Source of the DNA: Bacteroidota bacterium
Lineage (GTDB): Bacteria; Bacteroidota; Ignavibacteria; Ignavibacteriales; Ignavibacteriaceae
Assembly (NCBI GenBank): GCA_024278655.1
Contig: JAJRSV010000012.1
Location: 1 to 7,493, forward strand
DNA length: 7,493 bases
Reading direction: 5' to 3'
The notes under the pieces were generated by a model. That model searched no databases and was not told where the DNA came from. It saw only the letters and a program-made list of their open reading frames with translations. Both the position numbers and the translations under genes were made by a program. Every line of letters begins with the position of its first letter. Within the stretch, counting starts at the first letter, position 1. Below are positions 1 to 6,676 of this stretch, one piece after another.

Positions 1-3000
1 ACAATAACATACTTTATCTGGAAAGAAAGATTGTCTTTCTTAATGCAATTCTTAAATCGGAAGAGTTGATTATTAATAAAGACTTTGAGAATGCTAAAAA
101 GCTATTGAATGAACTCCTTAATAGCGAGCCGGAAAACACGGATGCACTTAATAACTTAGCATTGATTGAAATACTGAACGAAAATTATTCGGGTGCAAAA
201 GAATTACTTGAGAAAGTTTTAAAATTGGAACCGGGGAACGATGTTGCCAAAGATAATATGAACTATTTAAATGGAGCGATAGCTGAAAGCAAACAGAACA
301 GTGAAACGATTACAATTAGAAATAATGCCCTCCCCAAAATTTCGGTTATCACTCCATCCTATAATCAAGGTGAGTTTATTGAAAAGACTATTCAAAGTGT
401 TTTGGAGCAGAACTATCCCAACCTGGAATACATTATTATCGACGGCGGTTCAACAGATAACACAATTGAAATAATTGAAAAGTACAGCGACAAAATTAAC
501 TATTGGATAAGCGAAAAAGATAACGGGCAGGCGGATGCAATAAACAAGGGCTTTAAGAAAGCTACCGGTGATATCGTTGCATGGCTTAATTCGGATGATT
601 ATTATCTGCCCGGTGCATTACACAGTGTTGCCGGAGCTTATCTGCAACATCCCGGGGCGGGACTTTACACAGGTAACGGCTACAAAGTAGACCGTTCGGG
701 AAATAACCCGCGCTTATATGCAAACAGTGTCGGATTCGAATACAACGCATTGCTAAAAGGTTCGTGCTACGTTTTACAACCTTCTACATTCATTAACAGA
801 AAAGCCGTTGATAAGCTCGGGCTGCTTGATGAGTCGCTCCGTTACGGTTTGGACCTTGAATACTGGCTTAGAATAAGCAAAGAATTTGAAGTGGTTGTTA
901 TCGATAAACCTCTTTCGGCATACAGGTGGTACGATGAAATAAAAACCAACGAGGGATTCAGCCGCTGGATTGAACTATGGCAAATTTACAGAAGATATAC
1001 CAACGCGGAAATTACCCCCGGTCTGCTGGTTGAGTTTTTCTCTATTCTCAAGAAAGATTCTGTAAGAAAAGATCTGGAAATTGATGTAAAAGAATTAGCC
1101 GATAATGCTTTTGAATATACTTATATATTAATGCAGCAGGCGCTTAATCTTAAAGACTGCATTCCCGAAGGCAGGGGAATAATATGTTCGCCGTCGGTGA
1201 ATGAAGAAAAGTTCAACAATAACAAACCGCAGCAATTTTCGATTGTTAAAGAAAGGGGGGCGAATCCTAAGATTGATATTCTCCTTCAGGCAACCGGAGT
1301 TCATGCCTGGGGAGTTGGAAGAGGATGGGAAAACGCTTCAAAAAAACTTAATCTCTTTAATAGAACTTTTGCACCTGTCGCAAGATGGGGAGCAGAGGAA
1401 GTTGAGTACGATGACGGATTATTCAATTATCTTCTGCAGCCCGAAGCGGATGTTATTCTTCTTTTAGGTTTCGACTGGCACTCGCAAATGCTGCATCTGA
1501 ATCCTGAATGGAAAGAGAGATGGCTGAATGCAAATATTTATAAAGTGCTTTATGTACAGGAATCGGTTGAAAACCATTGCAGGTTATCCGGCACTCAAAA
1601 TATGAAATCCACTCTTACATCGGCTGCGGAAATTTCGGACATGATTGTTTTTACAGATTCGAACGATTACGAATTTATTAAAAGTTTGGGCAAACCATTC
1701 TTATGGCAGCCGTTCGGTGTTGATGACACGGTTTTTAATATCAAAAAAGATTTGGCTTCAAGAAAAAACAGGGCGTTCTTCAGAGGAAAATTCTTGCCGT
1801 TCAGCGATGATAATACTTATGCGGAACGCCGCGAGCTGCTGAAATATCTGATAAAGAATAATCTCATTGACTTTATCGAATATACCGACAAACCGGTTAC
1901 AGCCGAAGAGATAGCCGGTGACTTTAACCGATATACAACTGCCGTTAATCTTCCTTCCGTTTTCGCTAACCATCCCACACGTGTTTACGAAGCGTTAGCT
2001 TGCGGCTGCGCGTTGATAACCAACAAGACGAACATTCCCGAAGTCGATAATCTGTTTGAGGACGGACATCATCTTATTTATTATTCCGATAAAAAATCGT
2101 TGCGCAATGCAATTGAGTTACTGCAGAACGATAAAACCCGGCTTGAAAAAATTGCAAAGAACGGGCACGAGTATGTGCTCGATAATTTTACACTCGATAA
2201 GCACTTGAATGAAATTATAAATCATCCGGCTGTAGAGGAATCTTTTTCCGTAAAAGAAAGGCAAAATATAATTACGGCTAATAACAACAAGCAAAAAATT
2301 ATTATCGATGGTGTAATCTTTCAACTGCAACGGAACCGTCCGCACGGAATTTCCAAAGTATGGGAATCGTTACTTAATGAATTTTCAAAAACCGATTTGG
2401 CTGATAAAATTCTTTTGCTTGACAGGGGAGAATCGGCACCTGATATTCCGAACATTAAAAAGCGTGTAATTCATTCCTATGCTTTTGATAGTAGCAAGTT
2501 GGACACTTACTACTTGCAGGAAATTTGTGATGAAGAAAATGCTTCAATATTTATTTCAACTTATTATACCTATCCCGAAAGAACACCTTACCTTCTTCTG
2601 CTGCACGATATGATTCCGGAAGTAATTGGCTGGAACTTTTCAACCGGTGAATGGCAGGCGAAGGCAAAAGCTATTGAAAAAGCCGGAGCGTACTTTTCCG
2701 TATCTAACTGCACAAAAAACGACTTTCGGAAATATTACCCGGAGTCCGGCGATAAAAAAGTATATGTTATTCCCAATGCCGCGGGTGATGTGTTCAGAAG
2801 ATATCCGCCGGAAGAAATTGAAAACTTCAAAAAGAAATACGGATTAAATAAGCCGTACTTTGTAATAAGCGGCAACAGGACTTTCTATAAAAACTCACTC
2901 TTGTTTTTCAGAGCACTTGCCGGGTTGCAGAATAAAAAGTCTTTACAAGTGCTCATTACCGGTGGGGGGGAAGAGATTGAACAAGAGTTTATTCCTTATT

Positions 3001-6000
3001 TAAAAGATGTAGATTATAAACACGTTTGGCTCAGCGATAAAGAATTATCGTTGGCTTACAACTCTGCAATCGCGCTTGTTTATCCTTCCGGGTATGAAGG
3101 ATTCGGATTACCCGTACTCGAAGCAATGCAGTCCGGTTGTCCGGTCATCACTTGTAAAAACTCCGCAATTCCCGAAACAGCCGCCGAAGCTGCAATTTAT
3201 GTAAATGAAAACAGTGTTGATGAAATGAAACGTGCGTTGATTGATGTACAGAAAAGAGAGATTCGTGAAAAATTAATTGAGCGGGGATTAAGAAATGCAA
3301 AAAGATTCTCCTGGGAAAAGAGCGCCGCTCAGTATAGAAAATACATTTATGAATTTATCACACATAGCAATAACTCCGAAGTGAATACGGATTACAATAT
3401 TGCTTCAAAGAAAGAACCTGCACCGGAAAATAAAATTTATAGTAAGGAAGGAAAGCTTAAAAAAGTTTCTGCTATAGTCTCTGCTTACAATTCCGAAAAA
3501 TACATCCGCGGCTGCCTCGAAGATTTGTTAAATCAAACCCTTTACGAAAAAGGTGAACTCGAAATTGTTGTTGTGGTTTCCGGTTCAAAACAAAATGAGA
3601 AAAAAATTGTTGAAGAATATCAGAGCAAATATTCGAATATTAAACTTATCTGCACGGAACAAAGAGAAACGGTTTACAGTGCATGGAACAGGGGAATAAA
3701 AGCTGCAAGCGGCAAGTATATTACAAATGCAAATACCGATGACAGACACCGCAGAGATGCTTTGGAAATTCTCGCACGCGAACTGGATGAGAATGATGAT
3801 GTTGCTTTGGTTTATGCCGACTGTAAAGTTACTCAAACGGAAAACAGTACTTTTGATAACGCACCCGTAAACGGTTATTTCCTCTTTCCTGAATTCGACC
3901 GGCAGAGATTGTTTGAGATTTGTTATATCGGTCCGCAGCCGGTGTGGAGAAAATCACTTCACGATAAATACGGCTACTTTGATGAAGAATTTAAATCTGC
4001 CGGCGATTATGAATTCTGGCTCCGGATTTCGGCAAACGAAAAGTTCATGCATATAAATCAGATACTTGGTTTGTATTTGCTTTCTGAAAGCAGTATTGAA
4101 AACTCCGATAAAGCAGTATCACAAAAGGAATCGGAGTTGGCAAGAGAAAAGCATTGGAACGGAAAAGGAAAACGCCCTGCACCGAATGGTATGTATCTTA
4201 TTCCTTACAAAGAATCAAGGCGGAAAATTGAAGATCCGCTTTTCTCCGTTATAATTCCTGCGTTTAACCGTTCTGAAGCTTTGCGAAACGCATTGGATAG
4301 TTTAACAAAGCAATCATTCACCCGGTTCGAGGTAATAGTTGTTAACGACGGCTCGATCGATGAATCGGGAATTGTTGATGAATACGAAGGCAGATTGCAC
4401 ATACGGTATTTACATCATTTAATTAACCGCGAACGTTCGGCGTCGAGGAACGACGGAATAAAAATAGCGGACGGGAAATATATTACTTTCCTCGACGATG
4501 ACGATATTTATTATCCCGATCATCTGAAAGTTTTAGCCGAAAATCTTGAGGACGGATTTGATGTTTATTATACCGATGCAGTCCGTGCCGTTTATGCTAA
4601 AACATCCGGCGGTTATAAACTGCTTAAAAAGTATGTGCCGTATTCAATCGATTATAACAGGGATAAACTTTTAATCGGCAACATTGCTCCTATTAATTGC
4701 TTTGCTGTCTCAAGGTCGCTTGCACTTAAAGCGGGACTCTTTGATGAGAGCATAAATGTTCTGGAAGATTGGGAGTTTCTGCTGCGGCTTTCGGAGCATT
4801 CCGCTTTCAAACATATCAAAAAGTCAACAACCGAAGTTTCGTGGAAAGATGACGGCTCAACCACTACTTCGGAAAAAGGAAATGAGTTTGCACGTGTTCG
4901 GGAAAAAATCTATAAAAAATACGAACGGGATATCTCCCGGATAAAAAACAGGGATGAAATTATTGCGGAGTTTAATGCTATCTGGAAAAATGATTTTTCC
5001 GCCGGAAGAAAAGATGTATCTATTATAATTCCAACTTACAATCAGGTAGAATACACAAAGCAATGCTTAAGCAGTATTGAAAAGTTCACCGCCCAAAACT
5101 ACGAAGTAATTATTGTTGACAATGCATCGACCGACAGTACGGTTGAAGAGGTTAAAAAATATTCGAACGTAAGAGTGATTGTAAACTCCGTAAACGAAGG
5201 TTTTCCGAAAGCAGTAAACAAAGGAATTAAAGCTGCCGAAGGAAAGTATATTGTTATAATGAACAACGATATAATCGTTACCGAAAATTGGTTGAACAGA
5301 ATGATAGAAGTTGCCGAATCGGCTGCCGCTGTAGGCATCGTCGGTCCGGTATCGAACTTTGTAAGCGGTGTTCAGTTAGATAAAAATGCAAGTTATCATT
5401 CAATTGCCGAAATGCATAAGTATGCCGGAAGAGTAAGGAATGAAAACCCGGGTGAAACTTTTGAATTCCCGCGGGTTGCATTTTTGTGCACATTAATAAA
5501 GAGGGAAGTAATCGAAAAAATCGGCGGACTTGATGAGAGGTTTACACCCGGCAATTTCGAAGATGATGATTTCTGTCTTCGTGCACAGCTTGCCGGTTAT
5601 AAAACCGTTATTGCCAAAGATGTATTTATTCATCACTTCGGCTCGAAGAGTTTCAAACAGGACGGGAACGAAAGTTATATTAAACTGCTTGAAATCAATA
5701 AACAAAAATTTGTTGAAAAATGGGGCGCCGACCCGGAGGAGATTTGGCTCAAAGGAAAAAAAGTTAAAGAGAGGGAAATCGTTTATCCGGTTGACACTAA
5801 CAAGTTTTCCGAATCGTTCCAACGTGCTCTCATCGATATAAAAGAAAAAGAATTTGAATCGGCAAGTAAAAATCTTAAGGAAGCAATAAGCAATTACAAC
5901 TCTGCCGAAGAAGTAGGCAAAGTAATAGAATATACCAAACTGCTGAATCTTGCCGGTAACGTTTCGTTGTATATAAACGATTACGCTTCGGCTAAAAGTT

Positions 6001-6662
6001 ATTTTGAAGAAGAGCTTAACCTTGATTCCGGCTCATCAACTGCTTACGCCGGACTTGCGGAACTGCTTTTGATTGATGGCAATTATACCGAAGCAAAAAC
6101 AATGTACGGGTTGGCGTTGAAGAACGACCCGCAAAACAAAACTGCGGCAATCGGTTTGCAAAAGGTTGAAGCGCTAAGTAAACAGGAAGTCGGTAAACCG
6201 GCTGAGCGTGAAACCGGCAATAGTGTGACCGCGGAAATAGATAAAATTTTAACCGATGCGAAAGAGAATTTTGAGAAGAGAAATTTTGAAAAGGCGCTGG
6301 AGCTTGCAGACAAAGCCGAACAGTTGATAAATAATGCCCGGCTAAACGGACAAAGGAGTTCGCTGCTTGTATCGCTGAATAATTTCAGGGGCTTCGCGAA
6401 TCTGGAGTTGAACAAGCTTGATGAAGCAAGAAACTGTTTTGAAACCGCGCTCGAGCTTGACACCGATTCTTCGGATGCCTGTGCAGGATTAGGCGAGGTG
6501 TTTTATCGTTCCGGTATGGACGAAGAAGCTAAAGTAATGTACGAATGGGCTGTAAAGAACAATGAGAGCAATGCGTTTGCTTCAGAAGGATTAAAGAAGG
6601 TTAATAAGGTTTTGGGTTTCGATGGAAAGCACAACTCGTTGTTTATTAACAATGTTCAATAA
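1..6662 (+). CDS. Giant multidomain TPR-glycosyltransferase (six GT domains), 5'-partial
   Basis: The frame is open from base 3 to the TAA at 6660-6662. The first available start is a TTG at 66, which would give 2,198 residues (numbering used throughout). However, 21 further sense codons precede it and continue a TPR helix, so the gene most likely starts outside the window. Domain order: TPRs to about residue 70; GT2 91-290; helical linker; CgeB-like GT-B 402-720; GT4 745-1098; GT2 1132-1340; GT2 1391-1600; GT2 1650-1887; TPR modules 1914-2036 and 2055-2184. Five of the six GT domains keep recognisable family motifs; the second GT2 lacks one usual Asp. No signal peptide or transmembrane segment is visible, so a cytoplasmic enzyme transferring several sugars from nucleotide-sugar donors is inferred. 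Low-complexity linkers separate the domains. Likely roles are surface polysaccharide or glycoprotein (for example flagellin or S-layer) glycan assembly; the sequence does not decide. The reading frame is intact, so it does not look like a decaying gene. Confidence 0.95.
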   Translation, partial: NNILYLERKIVFLNAILKSEELIINKDFENAKKLLNELLNSEPENTDALNNLALIEILNENYSGAKELLEKVLKLEPGNDVAKDNMNYLNGAIAESKQNSETITIRNNALPKISVITPSYNQGEFIEKTIQSVLEQNYPNLEYIIIDGGSTDNTIEIIEKYSDKINYWISEKDNGQADAINKGFKKATGDIVAWLNSDDYYLPGALHSVAGAYLQHPGAGLYTGNGYKVDRSGNNPRLYANSVGFEYNALLKGSCYVLQPSTFINRKAVDKLGLLDESLRYGLDLEYWLRISKEFEVVVIDKPLSAYRWYDEIKTNEGFSRWIELWQIYRRYTNAEITPGLLVEFFSILKKDSVRKDLEIDVKELADNAFEYTYILMQQALNLKDCIPEGRGIICSPSVNEEKFNNNKPQQFSIVKERGANPKIDILLQATGVHAWGVGRGWENASKKLNLFNRTFAPVARWGAEEVEYDDGLFNYLLQPEADVILLLGFDWHSQMLHLNPEWKERWLNANIYKVLYVQESVENHCRLSGTQNMKSTLTSAAEISDMIVFTDSNDYEFIKSLGKPFLWQPFGVDDTVFNIKKDLASRKNRAFFRGKFLPFSDDNTYAERRELLKYLIKNNLIDFIEYTDKPVTAEEIAGDFNRYTTAVNLPSVFANHPTRVYEALACGCALITNKTNIPEVDNLFEDGHHLIYYSDKKSLRNAIELLQNDKTRLEKIAKNGHEYVLDNFTLDKHLNEIINHPAVEESFSVKERQNIITANNNKQKIIIDGVIFQLQRNRPHGISKVWESLLNEFSKTDLADKILLLDRGESAPDIPNIKKRVIHSYAFDSSKLDTYYLQEICDEENASIFISTYYTYPERTPYLLLLHDMIPEVIGWNFSTGEWQAKAKAIEKAGAYFSVSNCTKNDFRKYYPESGDKKVYVIPNAAGDVFRRYPPEEIENFKKKYGLNKPYFVISGNRTFYKNSLLFFRALAGLQNKKSLQVLITGGGEEIEQEFIPYLKDVDYKHVWLSDKELSLAYNSAIALVYPSGYEGFGLPVLEAMQSGCPVITCKNSAIPETAAEAAIYVNENSVDEMKRALIDVQKREIREKLIERGLRNAKRFSWEKSAAQYRKYIYEFITHSNNSEVNTDYNIASKKEPAPENKIYSKEGKLKKVSAIVSAYNSEKYIRGCLEDLLNQTLYEKGELEIVVVVSGSKQNEKKIVEEYQSKYSNIKLICTEQRETVYSAWNRGIKAASGKYITNANTDDRHRRDALEILARELDENDDVALVYADCKVTQTENSTFDNAPVNGYFLFPEFDRQRLFEICYIGPQPVWRKSLHDKYGYFDEEFKSAGDYEFWLRISANEKFMHINQILGLYLLSESSIENSDKAVSQKESELAREKHWNGKGKRPAPNGMYLIPYKESRRKIEDPLFSVIIPAFNRSEALRNALDSLTKQSFTRFEVIVVNDGSIDESGIVDEYEGRLHIRYLHHLINRERSASRNDGIKIADGKYITFLDDDDIYYPDHLKVLAENLEDGFDVYYTDAVRAVYAKTSGGYKLLKKYVPYSIDYNRDKLLIGNIAPINCFAVSRSLALKAGLFDESINVLEDWEFLLRLSEHSAFKHIKKSTTEVSWKDDGSTTTSEKGNEFARVREKIYKKYERDISRIKNRDEIIAEFNAIWKNDFSAGRKDVSIIIPTYNQVEYTKQCLSSIEKFTAQNYEVIIVDNASTDSTVEEVKKYSNVRVIVNSVNEGFPKAVNKGIKAAEGKYIVIMNNDIIVTENWLNRMIEVAESAAAVGIVGPVSNFVSGVQLDKNASYHSIAEMHKYAGRVRNENPGETFEFPRVAFLCTLIKREVIEKIGGLDERFTPGNFEDDDFCLRAQLAGYKTVIAKDVFIHHFGSKSFKQDGNESYIKLLEINKQKFVEKWGADPEEIWLKGKKVKEREIVYPVDTNKFSESFQRALIDIKEKEFESASKNLKEAISNYNSAEEVGKVIEYTKLLNLAGNVSLYINDYASAKSYFEEELNLDSGSSTAYAGLAELLLIDGNYTEAKTMYGLALKNDPQNKTAAIGLQKVEALSKQEVGKPAERETGNSVTAEIDKILTDAKENFEKRNFEKALELADKAEQLINNARLNGQRSSLLVSLNNFRGFANLELNKLDEARNCFETALELDTDSSDACAGLGEVFYRSGMDEEAKVMYEWAVKNNESNAFASEGLKKVNKVLGFDGKHNSLFINNVQ
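3..275 (+). repeat. N-terminal TPR module of gene 1 (left part outside window)
   Basis: At least two TPRs are visible. The first has its central F-x-x-A at residues 7-10 and ends in NSEPEN; the second runs over residues 25-58 and ends in KLEPGN. Position 11 of the first repeat's helix A coincides with the TTG at 66, and the preceding helix residues are encoded upstream in the same frame. The segment aligns without gaps to the last two TPRs of both C-terminal modules, so it is probably the tail of a third copy. TPRs are protein- or peptide-binding scaffolds; a role in partner or acceptor binding is inferred. Confidence 0.85.
336..935 (+). other. GT2 domain I (WfgS-like, GT-A fold)
   Basis: Residues 91-290. 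The domain opens with the typical strand-turn KISVITPSYNQGEF, followed by the nucleotide-binding stretch IIIDGGSTDNT (residues 123-133). NGQADAINKG (153-162) precedes the metal-binding WLNSDD (173-178). LDLEYWLRI (262-270) sits where GT2 enzymes carry the acidic catalytic-base region. The G-G-S-T-D and N-G-Q-A-D-A-I-N signatures resemble the WfgS-like GT2 group used in O-antigen and capsule assembly. All expected acidic residues are present, so the domain looks active. A mainly helical linker (about 295-395) joins it to the next domain. Confidence 0.92.
1269..2225 (+). other. CgeB-like GT-B glycosyltransferase domain
   Basis: Residues 402-720. The N-terminal half starts with a beta strand and a Gly-rich turn, LLQATGVHAWGVGRGWENAS (406-425), as expected for a GT-B N-lobe. 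The C-lobe carries NHPTRVYEALACGCALITN (635-653), then NIPEV and FEDGHHLIYYSD (664-675). This is the pattern of the 'glycosyl transferases group 1' family related to the spore-coat protein CgeB (Pfam Glyco_trans_1_2). The E-A-L-A-C-G motif and the following acidic F-E-D-G are the usual donor-binding features. It lacks the full E-x7-E of canonical GT4 enzymes, which is normal for this group. The sugar is unknown. Confidence 0.82.
2298..3359 (+). other. GT4 glycosyltransferase domain (MtfB-like, GT-B fold)
   Basis: Residues 745-1098. The N-lobe begins IIIDGVIFQLQRNRPHGISK (745-764), with LLLHDMIPE (844-852) and the interlobe FSVSNCTKNDF (877-887). VYVIPNA (899-905) leads to the C-lobe SGNRTFYKN (935-943), which holds the Arg and Lys that normally contact the donor diphosphate. 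The retaining-GT signature E-x7-E is intact at E1011 and E1019 in YEGFGLPVLEAMQSGCPVI. The order and spacing match the mannosyl- and rhamnosyltransferase-type GT4 group that includes MtfB, about 350 residues long. It looks complete and active; donor sugar not predictable. Confidence 0.93.
3459..4085 (+). other. GT2 domain II, nucleotide-site Asp replaced
   Basis: Residues 1132-1340. The fold is clear: VSAIVSAYNSEKYIRGCLED at the start, SAWNRGIKAASGKYITNANT before the metal site, TDD at 1224-1226, and SAGDYEFWLRI at 1311-1321. Where GT2 enzymes usually have V-D-D-G-S or V-D-S-G-S, this copy reads V-V-S-G-S (V1170-S1174). The expected nucleotide-binding Asp is Val1171, codon GTT at 3576-3578. 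The metal site and catalytic region are kept. The domain could have altered donor binding, reduced activity or a structural role. A low-complexity linker (about 1100-1130) separates it from the GT4 domain. Confidence 0.88.
4236..4865 (+). other. GT2 domain III (WcaA-like, GT-A fold)
   Basis: Residues 1391-1600. The domain has the standard GT2 layout: FSVIIPAFNRSEALRNALDS at the start, the nucleotide-binding VVNDGSID (1425-1432), the acceptor-side ERSASRNDGI, a metal-binding four-Asp run LDDDD (1476-1480), and LEDWEFLLRL (1566-1575) as the catalytic-base region. All signature residues are present. The closest broad match by motif is the WcaA-like group of colanic-acid and lipopolysaccharide transferases. 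A charged helical tail (1605-1640) leads into the next domain. Confidence 0.93.
5013..5726 (+). other. GT2 domain IV (rhamnosyltransferase/WbbL-like, GT-A fold)
   Basis: Residues 1650-1887. VSIIIPTYNQVEYTKQCLSS begins the domain. VDNASTD (1684-1690) and MNNDI (1732-1736) are the donor- and metal-binding motifs characteristic of the N-N-D type GT2 enzymes. NFEDDDFCLRAQLAGY (1830-1845) carries the catalytic acidic cluster, and FIHHFGSKSF (1854-1863) holds the conserved His pair found in this group. These signatures are typical of rhamnosyl- and galactofuranosyl-type transferases of O-antigen pathways, so a deoxy- or furanose-sugar donor is plausible but not shown. Confidence 0.92.
5805..6173 (+). 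repeat. C-terminal TPR module A of gene 1
   Basis: Residues 1914-2036, about three TPRs. The first repeat has a long helix (1930-1965) before the LYINDYASAKSYF hairpin, then two regular repeats ending in LNLDSGS and LKNDPQN. It aligns without gaps to module B over the last 64 residues, with 29 identities by hand count. A short polar linker (2037-2054), rich in Lys, Glu and Pro, follows. Confidence 0.85.
6228..6617 (+). repeat. C-terminal TPR module B of gene 1
   Basis: Residues 2055-2184, about three TPRs repeating module A: an NFEKRNFEKALELADKAEQL hairpin, a long helix, then NKLDEARNCFETALEL and SGMDEEAKVMYEWAVKN. The protein ends 14 residues later with no further domain. The module is probably a docking or oligomerisation platform for the enzyme, a role inferred from TPR biology. 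Confidence 0.87.
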
Positions 6663-6676
6663 TTGACGAGAAAAAA
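6663..6676 (+). promoter_or_regulatory. 14-base intergenic gap with weak ribosome-binding context
   Basis: Between the TAA of gene 1 and the ATG of gene 2 lies TTGACGAG followed by six A's, with a seventh A being the first base of the ATG. GACGAG (6665-6670) is only a weak Shine-Dalgarno match, six bases from the ATG. The A-rich leader is typical of groups that depend little on Shine-Dalgarno pairing. There is no room for a terminator or a separate promoter, which supports co-transcription and perhaps translational coupling. Confidence 0.4.

Noticed and set aside
59..68. GGAAGAG next to the TTG as a ribosome-binding site plus start
   Set aside because: The purine run is directly adjacent to the TTG with no proper spacing, and the TPR helix continues upstream in frame.
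3585..3836. 83-codon minus-strand frame with hydrophobic stretches resembling a small membrane protein
   Set aside because: It is fully antisense to GT2 domain II. Its hydrophobic runs come from the reverse complement of Lys/Glu/Asn-rich codons, and nothing supports translation.
5493..5841. Overlapping open frames on both strands (109 codons minus, 103 codons plus)
   Set aside because: Both lie inside GT2 domain IV and its tail, whose motifs are intact in the main frame. The alternative translations show no family signature.
6083..6463. 126-codon minus-strand open frame with a Ser/Phe/Ala-rich translation
   Set aside because: It is the antisense of the Glu/Leu/Lys-rich C-terminal TPR modules. 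The Ser-rich composition is what the reverse complement of such codons gives, no domain is recognisable, and the plus-strand TPR reading is clearly real.
6663..6676. Promoter or terminator between the two genes
   Set aside because: The 14-base gap has no hairpin. TTGACG resembles a -35 element, but any matching -10 would fall well inside gene 2 and the leader would be unusable for its ATG.
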